From positions 1 to 46,082 of the forward strand of contig NZ_JALBGV010000047.1 in the NCBI RefSeq assembly GCF_023006505.1: a stretch of DNA of 46,082 bases, read 5' to 3'. The stretch comes from Neorhizobium sp. SHOUNA12A (lineage in GTDB: Bacteria; Pseudomonadota; Alphaproteobacteria; Rhizobiales; Rhizobiaceae). A program made the position numbers and the translations under genes. Under the pieces are notes generated by a model. The model saw nothing but the letters and a program-made list of their open reading frames with translations, did not search any database and was not told the origin of the DNA. Of the stretch, positions 8,890 to 16,825 are shown in pieces (within the stretch, counting starts at the first letter, position 1; the number at the start of each line of letters is the position of its first letter).

Positions 8890-8910
8890 CTTGGTACGTC
8901 ACGTACCAAG
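8890..8910. repeat. Perfect palindrome with 10-base arms
   Basis: Arms CTTGGTACGT and ACGTACCAAG flank a single C at 8900. It sits between the small gene at 8493-8768 and the left edge of the Tn3 remnant (8957). It could be a dimeric-regulator operator or a leftover transposition or recombination site. Only the symmetry is seen. Confidence 0.6.
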
Positions 8911-8956
8911 CTTGCCCGGCAGGCGCCAAAGGACTAGCCTTGATCCATCGTCCCTG

Positions 8957-9411
8957 ATGATTGCGGTAAGCAGGTTGAGGCCTGCTATCCGGTAATGCTG
9001 CCCCTCAGTAGTTCGGTCACGGATTTCACCCTGGCGACCGATGCCCAGCGCATTCTTGAGAGCGTGGTGAGCCTCGCCCTTGTTAAGGCCGATCTGGGCG
9101 CGCCGCTGCATCTCCGTGTCGGGGATCCACGCTATGATAAAGAGTGTCCGCTCCACACGGCCAACCTCGCGCAGCGCAACCACCAGATCGTTCTGGCGTG
9201 GATAGGAGGCAAGCTTGCGGAGCAACTGGCTCGGCTTGATCTTGCCGGATGCCATGGTCGCGGCGCAGCGGAACAGGTCGGGTCAGTTCGCGATGATCAA
9301 TTCCTCGCGAATCTTGCCACCGGCCAGTTTGCGCAAATCCTTGGGTGTCGCTGCGGGATTGAATACGTAAAGGCGCTTCGAAGGCAAGTCGCGGATGCGC
9401 AGTCCTGACAC
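8957..9411 (-). pseudogene. tnpA: Tn3-family transposase (tnpA) C-terminal remnant
   Basis: The minus frame carries a recognisable C-terminal part of a Tn3-family transposase: IRDLPSKRLYVFNPAATPKD, then KIREELIIAN, an in-frame TGA at 9285-9283 where TGG (the Trp of N-W-P-D-L) is expected, then PSQLLRKLASYPRQNDL, GRVERTLFIIAW, GLNKGEAHHALKNAL and GQHYRIAGLNLL. Similarity stops abruptly near 8957, before the usual end. The 5' end near 9411 abuts a resolvase fragment on the other strand. The gene is dead: N-terminal two thirds missing, one nonsense codon, truncated 3' end. Confidence 0.85.
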
Positions 9412-9414
9412 CGA

Positions 9415-9797
9415 GCTTTCGCGTTGGGTATGCTCGACCATCGACCTTCTCAATGCCCTACGAGAACTGGAAAGCTGGAAGGTTTGCGTTATCGCCATGA
9501 ACGGCATGGCATTCGACCTGTCGTCTCCGCATCGCCGGATGCTGACGACCTTTCTCTCCGGCATTGCGGAATTTGAACGCAACCTCATCAGCGAGCGGCT
9601 GAAATCCGGCCTCGCCGCCGCGAAGGCGCGCGGCAAGAGCCTCGGCCGCCAGACCGGACAGCGCCCCAAATCGGATCGGCTTGCGCCGAAAGTTCTGGCG
9701 CTCGTAGCAGGAGGCCGCAGCTACCGCTGGATCGCCCACGATCTCGGTATCAGCAAGAATACAATGACCAGCATCGTCCAGCGCTATCGCCTTGAAG
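9415..9797 (+). pseudogene. tnpR: Serine recombinase (Tn3 resolvase) remnant lacking its N-terminus
   Basis: The plus frame shows the back half of a resolvase: LLNALRELESWKVCVIAMNG, DLSSPHRRMLTTFLSGIAEF, ERNLISERLKSGLAAAKARG, KSLGRQTGQR, and a C-terminal helix-turn-helix (YRWIAHDLGISKNTMTSIVQ). The first about 65 residues, including the catalytic Ser and YxRVS motif, are absent. The frame then runs into the VOC gene on the other strand. It is head to head with the tnpA remnant, the arrangement of divergent tnpA/tnpR in Tn3; one internal deletion removing both 5' ends and the res site would explain this. Confidence 0.8.
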
Positions 9798-9800
9798 ACC

Positions 9801-10196
9801 CTAAACTTTGCAATCCAGCATCCACTGGACCCCGTACCTATCCGTGAGCTTGCCATAGTAGCTCCCCCAAGGCTGCATCGCGAGTGGTGTCGTCACCTTA
9901 CCGCCAGCCGTCAGCTTCGCAAACAGGTCGTTAGTCCGGCCCCGATCGTCCATGATGAGAATATGAGCCGAACCTCTCATCGGCTCGGCGTCGTGATTGT
10001 CCGAGGCGAAGAATAGAATTCCTGGTCCCTCGAAACGGGCATGCATCACCTTACCCTTCATCCCCTCGCTGGCGAGTGGAACACCGTGATCTCCGTGGCG
10101 CATCAACATGGTTACCCCACCAAGACCGCATTCCGTATAGAAGGTGAGCGCAGCATCACACTGCGTGGTGAAGAAGAGATAGTTGGCCAGTTGCAT
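9801..10196 (-). CDS. VOC-superfamily (PhnB/glyoxalase-like) protein
   Basis: 131 residues, typical of the PhnB-like branch of the vicinal oxygen chelate fold: YLFFTTQCDAALTFYTECGL at the N-terminus, MHARFEGPGILFFASDN in the middle, and the C-terminal AMQPWGSYYGKLTDRYGVQW characteristic of this family. Such proteins bind small ligands or metals and include antibiotic-binding and isomerase members; the substrate is unknown. AGGAG precedes the ATG by about nine bases. It lies 59 bases downstream of the tautomerase gene on the same strand, so the two are probably one operon under the divergent TetR regulator. Confidence 0.85.
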   Translation of the reverse strand: MQLANYLFFTTQCDAALTFYTECGLGGVTMLMRHGDHGVPLASEGMKGKVMHARFEGPGILFFASDNHDAEPMRGSAHILIMDDRGRTNDLFAKLTAGGKVTTPLAMQPWGSYYGKLTDRYGVQWMLDCKV

Positions 10197-10255
10197 GGTT
10201 CAAACTCCTACTGCTGCCGGGCCTTCCGGCCCGGCTTTTCTGATGTCCAATGTGG

Positions 10256-10678
10256 TTACGCAGCCGACCCGGTGATGGCGCTTATAAGGTCATCGTTGTC
10301 ATAGCTACGGCCAGCAATCCCCCAGGCTCCGTCAGGTGCATAGACGATGTTCGACCAAATATGTTCGCGTCGCAGTCGCCCGCCTGCGGCTCGTTCGACC
10401 ACATCGGTTGCTTTCTCGATAAAGGCCCGCTTAGCTTCCGCCGTCGCCAGTGCGATCTCTGGCAGTTTCAGTTCGATGAACGCTGCTTCTGCTGGTTTCC
10501 CGGCCACAAGAACGTGCTCTTTAGGAAGGACGTTTATCGAGCCGACAACATTCGAAGTCATGAACGCATTTCCGTTGAGGCCGGAGACCTCAAGGACGGC
10601 CTCCGTCAGCCCTGCAAAGGCCTCCGCCTGCGCGGCAGGCGACAGCAGGCCTTCCGGTATGGTCAGTGTGATGGGCAT
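10256..10678 (-). CDS. Tautomerase-superfamily protein
   Basis: 140 residues beginning MPITLTIPEG. The proline directly after the initiator Met is the catalytic base of the tautomerase superfamily, exposed when Met is removed. The body shows the two-repeat MIF/tautomerase pattern, with FIELKLPEIALATAEAKRAF and a C-terminal WGIAGRSYDNDDL. Family members tautomerise or dehalogenate keto-enol acids; the substrate is unknown. AAGGAG lies seven bases upstream of the start. It is divergent from a TetR repressor across 117 bases with a 24-base inverted repeat, so expression is probably induced by a small molecule. Confidence 0.85.
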   Translation of the reverse strand: MPITLTIPEGLLSPAAQAEAFAGLTEAVLEVSGLNGNAFMTSNVVGSINVLPKEHVLVAGKPAEAAFIELKLPEIALATAEAKRAFIEKATDVVERAAGGRLRREHIWSNIVYAPDGAWGIAGRSYDNDDLISAITGSAA

Positions 10679-10734
10679 GGTCTCTCCTTGTTTTAGACAT
10701 GTCCGGGTGCGATATGTACCGAACGCTCTCTATC

Positions 10735-10758
10735 ATTAGAGAGTGGTAACTCTCTAAT
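10735..10758. promoter_or_regulatory. TetR-type operator between tautomerase and TetR genes
   Basis: ATTAGAGAGT-GGTA-ACTCTCTAAT is a perfect inverted repeat with 10-base arms. A second, smaller one follows at 10767-10784 (AAAGAGC-GTTT-GCTCTTT). Length and placement in the divergent region fit binding of the TetR protein encoded at 10796 to control both directions. Confidence 0.7.
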
Positions 10759-10795
10759 CAAGATAAAAAGAGCGTTTGCTCTTTATGAGGTTTAT

Positions 10796-11395
10796 ATGCG
10801 CTACACCGCTGAACATAAGAAGCGTACCCAGGCGAAAGTCATCGCCGCCGCTGGGCAGATGTTTCGTAAAGAAGGATATGGTGGCGCGGGCATCGACGCG
10901 CTGACAAAGGCAGCAGGAGTGACAAACGGTGCCTTCTACGGGCACTTTCGATCCAAGAGCGAAGCCTTCCGCATTGCCGTCCTTACTGGCCTGGAAGATT
11001 TGCGGCTGGGAATATCGGCCCTTAAGGCCGAACACCAACAGGGCTGGCTGAAAAACTTCGTCACCTATTATCTGGGATACAAGCGGACATGCGATCTCGG
11101 TGAAAGCTGCGCGTTGCCGAGCTTGTCGGCCGACGTCATGCGTACCGACAACGAAACCCGAGATGCCTATACCGAAGAATTGCAGCGCCTCATCGCGGAA
11201 ATCGCTGCTGGTCTCCCAGAAGGTGCTCCAGGTGATCGTGAAGGTACTTCGCGAGAAGATCGGGCCATTGTATTACTCGCCCTTCTCACCGGTGGTGTCA
11301 CTCTCGCTCGGGCTGTATCGGATCCTGCGCTATCCGAGAAGATTGCCGGGCTTGTGACGACGGAAGCGCTACACCGGGGGATACCGGAAGCGTAA
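10796..11395 (+). CDS. TetR/AcrR-family transcriptional regulator
   Basis: 199 residues. The N-terminal helix-turn-helix spans about 10-55 (KVIAAAGQMFRKEGYGGAGI, then AAGVTNGAFYGHFRSKSEAF), typical of TetR regulators. The C-terminal ligand domain contains CALPSLSADVMR, seen in a subgroup often next to tautomerase or oxidoreductase genes. GAGG lies five bases upstream of the ATG. It probably represses the divergent tautomerase-VOC operon and itself through the inverted repeats at 10735-10784. The ligand is unknown. Confidence 0.9.
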   Translation: MRYTAEHKKRTQAKVIAAAGQMFRKEGYGGAGIDALTKAAGVTNGAFYGHFRSKSEAFRIAVLTGLEDLRLGISALKAEHQQGWLKNFVTYYLGYKRTCDLGESCALPSLSADVMRTDNETRDAYTEELQRLIAEIAAGLPEGAPGDREGTSREDRAIVLLALLTGGVTLARAVSDPALSEKIAGLVTTEALHRGIPEA

Positions 11396-11537
11396 GGCAG
11401 CAAGCCTATCAATTGGCGATTTGCCAAGCGGCCAACCGCGTCAAAAGCTTGACGTGTCATTTCGCCCCCAGCCGGAGCCGACCCCCGGGAGGCAACGGGT
11501 TCATCAAGTCCGAAGGAGACACCATCACGATCCGCAG

Positions 11538-11883
11538 GCTCTGATTGCCGTGTATATGGAGGAATTGCTTCGCGAGGCCGGATTTGACAGCATCAGCGCC
11601 CACTCGTCATGCGCTGCGGCGATCGAGTTGCTTCAGGAGAACACCTGAGCTTGCCATAATCGAAACCCGGCTGCGGGACGAGCCATGCGACGCATCGCCG
11701 AAATACTCGCAAAGTCGGGCGTCCCCTATATCGTGCACTCCGTCGAGCGGACGAGGGCACAAACCATCCTTTGATGGGAACTAAATGCAAATGGGTCGGC
11801 CCTGTGATCCAGACGAGTTCGTCAAGGCGGTGAAGGAGTGCACGTTCCCGGCCGCCGAAATGCATTTCTCAAACGTCGGGTGA
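11538..11883 (+). pseudogene. Frameshifted receiver-domain (response regulator) pseudogene
   Basis: Three consecutive pieces in different frames rebuild one CheY-like receiver: ALIAVYMEELLREAGFDSIS with AAAIELLQENT (11538-11648), then LAIIETRLRD and, in a shifted frame, RRIAEILAKSGVPYIVHSVE (about 11650-11775), then GRPCDPDEFVKAVKEC (11785-11883). The last piece matches the K/R-P loop and final helix. The 5' end with the acidic pair is missing or unrecognisable. It resembles the short receiver gene at 8150 and is likely an inactivated relative. Sequencing error is an alternative for single shifts but not for several. Confidence 0.7.
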
Positions 11884-11942
11884 ACAGTCTTCATACTCGC
11901 GCCTGTCCAATTCTTCGGTGAACGGGCCGGGCTTTGACCTAT

Positions 11943-12263
11943 TCAAGCGGCAGGATTACGCCGTCTGCTCCGCAGGATTGACTGAAGCAAATCCGGCACG
12001 TCGGCTCCGCCGGTCAACTGATGATGGTGGGAACCTCTATCGGAAGGAATGAAAGCGCGGGAGCTTGCCAGAAAAACGGCGATGTCGCTGAGCTTTTCAG
12101 GATCGGCCAGTCCGCGGCGATAGAACCAGAACACGATCCTGGCAATGGCTTCGGGATCGATATCCGCCGTTTCGGGAGAAGAAACGGCCATGTTGACCGC
12201 CTCGCGCATGACGTCGACGTCATGCATGGTCATCACATTCCTGTCGAATTCTCGGGCTTGCAT
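11943..12263 (-). CDS. Hypothetical protein
   Basis: 106 residues, no domain recognised. The middle is helical and acidic (DVDVMREAVNMAVSSPETAD, PEAIARIVFWFYRRGLADPE), the C-terminal part basic and low-complexity. A strong AGGAGG seven bases before the ATG argues for a real gene. It stands alone between the receiver pseudogene and a DUF982 gene. Function unknown. Confidence 0.6.
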   Translation of the reverse strand: MQAREFDRNVMTMHDVDVMREAVNMAVSSPETADIDPEAIARIVFWFYRRGLADPEKLSDIAVFLASSRAFIPSDRGSHHHQLTGGADVPDLLQSILRSRRRNPAA

Positions 12264-12480
12264 TGCAATCCTCCTGCAGCCGACAGATGAATTCTATGCC
12301 CGTTCAGGCACGCTTGAAATAAAAAATGACGCATCGAAGACTTTGGTCAGATAGCGTACGGAGTAGGTTGATTTCGCTTCGGATGGCGCCATCCGTGACA
12401 CAGGTGCCGAAGCACCGCCCGAACGGCATTTCCAATGAAAATGTCGGCCAACCGCAATGGTTGGGATGGGGAGGCGGCGG

Positions 12481-12512
12481 AAACCAGCCGCCCCACCACG
12501 GATGGCTGGTTA
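12481..12512 (-). terminator. Stem-loop immediately after the DUF982 gene
   Basis: AACCAGCC at 12481-12488 pairs with GGCTGGTT at 12503-12510, overlapping the TAA stop (12512-12510). On the minus strand the 3' arm runs into TTTCC. Probable intrinsic terminator with a short T-tract. Confidence 0.45.
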
Positions 12513-12815
12513 GGCGGAAACAGGCATCGGGGGCGCTTTGGCCGAAGACGACGTTCCAGCTGCAACCACCACCATCGGCATGCCGGCTTCAAGGCATGCG
12601 GCAATGAAGGCTTCGCGCGCGATCTCGACGGGCGCTATTCTCTTCAGTGCCGCCCGGCATCTGTGGACGGCGCGGTCATAGCGTTCTCCGTGCTTGAGCG
12701 GCCATTCGTTCTCGAGAAAGTCCAACGCATCGTAGACGTTGTGAAAAGTATGATCCAGGCCGTTTGGCAGCCGGATGTTCACCGGGGCGCGGAACGGCAT
12801 TTCCGGAATGTTCAT
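12510..12815 (-). CDS. DUF982-domain protein (copy 1)
   Basis: 101 residues. The core DALDFLENEWPLKHGERYDR, then HRCRAALKRIAPVEIAREAF and ACLEAGMPMV, is the DUF982 pattern common in Rhizobiales. GGAGGAG stands just before the ATG. A second DUF982 gene at 25098 is about half identical in its core and shares a 5' leader motif (TTTTCATCCGG about 25 bases before the start). These small proteins have no established function. Confidence 0.8.
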   Translation of the reverse strand: MNIPEMPFRAPVNIRLPNGLDHTFHNVYDALDFLENEWPLKHGERYDRAVHRCRAALKRIAPVEIAREAFIAACLEAGMPMVVVAAGTSSSAKAPPMPVSA

Positions 12816-12881
12816 GATCTCCTCCTTTCACATGCCGGATGAAAAAGAAGCAGAATCGATTTGGTTATTGTCCGCCGAGAT

Positions 12882-15143
12882 TCAAGAGCACCTGACCTCC
12901 TCGCTGGTTTCCAGGATCTTGTCGATCGTGATCGGGAAGTGACGGATGCGTTTGCCGGTCGCGTGGAAGATCGCGTTGGAGACCGCTGCGGCAACGCCGA
13001 TGATGCCGATCTCGCCGAGGCCCTTGGCGCCGAGGGGGCTCACCTTGTCATCCTCCTCATGGACGAAGATCACCTCGATGTCCTCGACATCCGCATGCGC
13101 CGGCATGTGATATTCCGCGATGTTGTGGTTCATGATCCGACCGGTGCGATGATCGACCATTCCTTCCTCGTGCAGCGCCATGCCGACCCCCATTACCACG
13201 CCGCCGAGGATCTGGCTGCGGGCCGTCTTGGGATTAAGGACGCGGCCGCCGGCGACGGCCGAGACAACCCTGGTCACGCGTGGGACACCCAATTCCTCAT
13301 CCACCTTCACCTCCACGAATACGGCGGAGTGGGTGTAGCTGATAAATTTCTTGGCCTGTTCCTGATCGGGAGCGACCTTGCCATGCTCCTCGATAAAGGA
13401 AACGCCCGCAGCGTCCATGATGTCGCCGATCGAAACGCCCACCTGGTGGTTTCGATCGAGCACGAGGCGGCCCTCCGCAAGGGTGACCTCATCCTGCGAA
13501 GCTTGTCCGAAGGGTGAATTCGGCATCGATTTGGCGTGCTTCAACAACGTGTTGCGCACGGCGTCCGAGGCAGCCTGAACAGCCGAACCGCTGGAGGCTG
13601 CGGTCCATGAGCCTCCTTCGACGCCGGTTTTCGGCAGGCTGGAATCACCTATCAGCACCGTCACATCGTCGATCGGCACTCCGAGTGCCTCGGCGGCGAC
13701 CTGGCCGAGAACTGTATAGGTGCCCGTGCCGATGTCCGATGCAGCCGCAGAAACAGCGGCCTTGCCGTCTGCCGACAGCCGGACCTTGGCCTCCGCCGGC
13801 ATGATTGTCGCCTCCCAGATGCCGGTCGCCATGCCCCAACCGACGAGGTCGTTGCCGTCGCGCATCGAGCGTGGCGCGAAGGATCGGCCGTCCCAGCCGA
13901 AGCGCGCGGCGCCCTCGCGATAACACGCGTCCAGCGCCTTGGAGGTGAACTGCTTGTCCTGGTTCTGGTCTCGCGTGGCGAAATTGCGCAGTCGGAGCTC
14001 GACGGGATCGATGCCGACTTCGTAGGCGAGTTCATCCATCGCCATCTCGAGGGCGGTAACCCCGGTCGCGGCTCCCGGCGCGCGCATGTCGCCCGGTGTC
14101 GAGACATCGAGTTCGGCCAGCCCGTAGGAGAGCCTGACATTGTCGCATTTGTAGGCGAGGCCGGACCAGTTGACGACGTTTTCCTGATAGTCCTCGTAAC
14201 GAGACGTCGCCTGCAGCGCATGATGCATGACCGACAAAAGCCGGCCCTCCCGGTCCGCAGCCAGCGAGACGGTCTGGATCGTCGCGGGACGCCAGGTGAG
14301 ATAGAACATCTCGCGCCGGCTCATCTCCACCTTGACGGACTGCTTCAGATCCAGAGCCGCCATGACGGCGAGGAAAAGCTGATGTTTCGGGCGCAAGCCC
14401 GAGCCGAAAGCGCCGCCGACAAAACTGTTCTTCACCGTCACCTTTTCCGGATCGAGCCCAAAGACGTTGCAGACGTAATCGCGCGAGTTCTGCGAGCCCT
14501 GCGTCTTATCGTGGATGGTGAGAAAACCGTCCTTCTCCCACAGCACGGTCGAGGCGAAGAGTTCCATCGGGTTATGATATTCGCCTTCCAGCCTGTATTC
14601 GCTGGAGATCTTGAAAGGAGCGTCGCCAAAGGCGCCCTGCGGGTCGCCGCGCGGCTCGGGCGGAACGAACTCCTCCCTGCGCGGCTGAGGGGGAACGTAG
14701 CTGCGTGTCTGTTCACGGCCGAGATCCGTATGCGGTTCCTCGGCAACGTAGCGCACACGCACCAGTGAAGCCGCGTCGCGTGCAGCCTCGAAGCTCTCGG
14801 CGACGACCATGGCGATCGGCTGGCCGTCATAGAGGATACGATCGTTTTCAAGCGGCCGGAAGGGATGACCCGGAAGGGCGACCGCGTCCTTCCATTTGTC
14901 GTCGTCCTTTGCAGTCCTCGGCCGGTTTTCGTGGGTATAGATCTTGATGACGCCGGGGAAGCGTTCCGCCAGGCCGGTTTCAATTTCGACAATCCGGCCG
15001 GTCGCGACGGTCGCAGGGACAGCGTAGCCATGGAGCATGCCGTGACCACCATGATCGGCGGCGTATTTGGCGCTGCCGCTGACTTTCAGGGGGCCGTCGA
15101 TACGCGAAAGCGGAAGCCCGACGACTTTGGTTTCGTTCAGCAT
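12882..15143 (-). CDS. paoC: Aldehyde oxidoreductase molybdenum-binding subunit (PaoC/YagR-like)
   Basis: 753 residues from the ATG at 15143, preceded by GAGGAGG nine bases upstream; an upstream-extended frame to 15284 lies inside the preceding gene. It belongs to the xanthine oxidase family large subunit, PaoC branch: N-terminal small domain SRIDGPLKVSGSAKYAAD, then Moco-binding motifs (VGGAFGSGLRPKHQLFLAVM, MRAPGAATGVTALEMAMDEL, GVEGGSWTAASSGSAVQAAS) and the catalytic glutamate in GAKGLGEIGIIG near the C-terminus. It oxidises aldehydes to acids, passing electrons via PaoA and PaoB. Last gene of a three-gene operon (small, FAD, Mo subunits). No dedicated XdhC/PaoD-type chaperone gene lies nearby. 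Confidence 0.92.
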   Translation of the reverse strand: MLNETKVVGLPLSRIDGPLKVSGSAKYAADHGGHGMLHGYAVPATVATGRIVEIETGLAERFPGVIKIYTHENRPRTAKDDDKWKDAVALPGHPFRPLENDRILYDGQPIAMVVAESFEAARDAASLVRVRYVAEEPHTDLGREQTRSYVPPQPRREEFVPPEPRGDPQGAFGDAPFKISSEYRLEGEYHNPMELFASTVLWEKDGFLTIHDKTQGSQNSRDYVCNVFGLDPEKVTVKNSFVGGAFGSGLRPKHQLFLAVMAALDLKQSVKVEMSRREMFYLTWRPATIQTVSLAADREGRLLSVMHHALQATSRYEDYQENVVNWSGLAYKCDNVRLSYGLAELDVSTPGDMRAPGAATGVTALEMAMDELAYEVGIDPVELRLRNFATRDQNQDKQFTSKALDACYREGAARFGWDGRSFAPRSMRDGNDLVGWGMATGIWEATIMPAEAKVRLSADGKAAVSAAASDIGTGTYTVLGQVAAEALGVPIDDVTVLIGDSSLPKTGVEGGSWTAASSGSAVQAASDAVRNTLLKHAKSMPNSPFGQASQDEVTLAEGRLVLDRNHQVGVSIGDIMDAAGVSFIEEHGKVAPDQEQAKKFISYTHSAVFVEVKVDEELGVPRVTRVVSAVAGGRVLNPKTARSQILGGVVMGVGMALHEEGMVDHRTGRIMNHNIAEYHMPAHADVEDIEVIFVHEEDDKVSPLGAKGLGEIGIIGVAAAVSNAIFHATGKRIRHFPITIDKILETSEEVRCS

Positions 15144-15156
15144 TGGTCCTGCCTCC

Positions 15157-16173
15157 TCACTGTACGGCTTTGACGACCTGATCCTGCGGCGTGCCGGAGG
15201 CGGCCTGTCTGAGGGCTCGGACGATCGCCTTTTCCGCGAGGGGGATTTTGAAATCATTGCCGCCCTGGCCCTTGGCTGCAGCAAGGAGCCGCCCGGCGAT
15301 ACCGCGGAAAGTAGCCTCGTCCGCCGGCTGTCCGGCGAACTCGGCCTCCGCCAACGTATCGCGCCAAGGTTTATGGGCGACGCCGCCCAGCGCCACGCGC
15401 AGGTCGACGATTTCGCCGTCGGCGATATCGATGGCTGCCGCTACCGAAACGAGCGCAAACGCGTAGGAAAGACGGCCGCGCAGTTTCAGATAGGTATGGT
15501 GGCGGGCGAAGTGATTGCCTTCGAGGCGGATGGCCGTCACCATCTCACCAGGGGCCAAGGTGTTGTCGCGCTCAGGTTGATCGCCGGGAAGCCGATGAAA
15601 GTCTGTCATGGCAAGATCACGCCGTCCGTCGGGTCCCTCGATTTCCACCGTCGCGCCCAGCGCCGCAAGCGCCACACACATATCCGAGGGGTGGGTGGCG
15701 ATGCACTTGTCACTTGCGCCGAGAATGGCGTGAATGCGGTTGGTTCCGCCAATCGCGGAACAGCCGGAGCCCGGTTCGCGCTTGTTGCAGGGGGTAGAGG
15801 GATCATAGAAATAGAAGCAACGGGTGCGTTGCAGCAGGTTTCCGCCGGTGGTGGCGGCATTGCGAAGCTGCGGAGAGGCGCCGGCCAAAATGGCACTGGA
15901 GAGCAGCGGATAGCGCTCCTGAACACGCCTGTCATAAGCCACGGCCGAATTGCTGGCGAGCGCTCCGATGCGCAAGCCGCCGCCGGGCAGATCCTCGATC
16001 TCCTTCAGGGGCAGCCGGTTGATATCGACGATCGCAGTCGGATGCGCGACGTCGTATTTCATCAGGTCGACCAGATTGGTGCCGCTGGCGAGAAGCTGCG
16101 CGCCCGGATCCGCCGCAAGCGCGATAACGGCATCCTGAACGGTTTCGGCGCGGGTGTAGGAAAACGGTCTCAT
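15157..16173 (-). CDS. paoB: Aldehyde oxidoreductase FAD-binding subunit (PaoB/YagS-like)
   Basis: 338 residues. The FAD-binding loop is [19 protein letters not shown] near residue 30. The segment [20 protein letters not shown] and following residues carries extra cysteines ([20 protein letters not shown]) that, with a later one, correspond to the [4Fe-4S]-binding insert of PaoB rather than of xanthine dehydrogenases. The C-terminal CO dehydrogenase flavoprotein domain ends the protein. Its ATG overlaps the paoA stop (ATGA), and paoC follows after 13 bases. It relays electrons from PaoA's 2Fe-2S clusters to FAD and the acceptor. Confidence 0.92.
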   Translation of the reverse strand: MRPFSYTRAETVQDAVIALAADPGAQLLASGTNLVDLMKYDVAHPTAIVDINRLPLKEIEDLPGGGLRIGALASNSAVAYDRRVQERYPLLSSAILAGASPQLRNAATTGGNLLQRTRCFYFYDPSTPCNKREPGSGCSAIGGTNRIHAILGASDKCIATHPSDMCVALAALGATVEIEGPDGRRDLAMTDFHRLPGDQPERDNTLAPGEMVTAIRLEGNHFARHHTYLKLRGRLSYAFALVSVAAAIDIADGEIVDLRVALGGVAHKPWRDTLAEAEFAGQPADEATFRGIAGRLLAAAKGQGGNDFKIPLAEKAIVRALRQAASGTPQDQVVKAVQ

Positions 16174-16694
16174 TCCGCAGCCTCCCGCAGTGGTGTTACA
16201 CCTTCCTGGTCGAGGACATGCTCGATCGCATCGGCGATATTGGTATAGGCGCCGCAGCGACAGAGATTACCGCTCATCAGCTCCCGGATTTCGGCGCGGC
16301 TATGAGCTCGGCCTTCGGCAACAAGGCCGACAGCGGAACAGATCTGGCCGGCCGTGCAGTAACCGCATTGAAAAGCATCGTGCTCCACGAAGGCCTTTTG
16401 CATCGGATGCATGTCTTGGGGCGTTCCCAATCCTTCGATCGTGGTGATCTCGGCGCCGTCGATCGACACGGCGAGCTTCAGGCATGCGTTCACCCGTTCG
16501 CCGTCGATGAGGACCGTACAGGCGCCACACTGGCCGTGGTCGCAGCCTTTCTTGGTGCCCGTCAACTCCATCGGACCACGCAGCAGATCGAGCAACGTGA
16601 CCCATGGGTGAATATCAAGCACGCGGTTCGTGCCGTTGATGTTGAGCGAGATTGCGCAGGTCGGAAGGGCGGAGCTTGGGGTCCCTTTGTCCAT
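16170..16694 (-). CDS. paoA: Aldehyde oxidoreductase 2Fe-2S subunit (PaoA/YagT-like)
   Basis: 174 residues with both 2Fe-2S motifs: plant-ferredoxin-type [12 protein letters not shown] with a later Cys, and the helical-domain cluster CGYCTAGQ...CRCG. E. coli PaoA starts with a twin-arginine signal; here the protein begins [20 protein letters not shown] with no RR motif and no hydrophobic stretch, so the complex is predicted to be cytoplasmic. First gene of the operon, with a consensus GGAAC-N16-CGTT promoter about 45 bases upstream, suggesting control by the general stress sigma factor for aldehyde detoxification. Confidence 0.92.
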   Translation of the reverse strand: MDKGTPSSALPTCAISLNINGTNRVLDIHPWVTLLDLLRGPMELTGTKKGCDHGQCGACTVLIDGERVNACLKLAVSIDGAEITTIEGLGTPQDMHPMQKAFVEHDAFQCGYCTAGQICSAVGLVAEGRAHSRAEIRELMSGNLCRCGAYTNIADAIEHVLDQEGVTPLREAAE

Positions 16695-16739
16695 CGGGGC
16701 TGCCTTTCGTTGGGAGATCCGGCGGTTGAATAGGCGCCT

Positions 16740-16764
16740 AACGGCAGCCGGTAGGGATTGTTCC
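16740..16764 (-). promoter_or_regulatory. EcfG/RpoE2-type promoter of paoABC
   Basis: Minus strand GGAAC (16764-16760), 17 bases, GTT (16742-16740), preceded by C, giving GGAAC-N16-CGTT, an exact match to the alphaproteobacterial stress consensus. The leader to the paoA ATG would be about 38 bases. Confidence 0.7.
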
Positions 16765-16825
16765 TATCGTCCTTACGGCCAATCTCTCGGCGTCTCCTTC
16801 CGCGACGGGGGGCGCCGATATTGGA

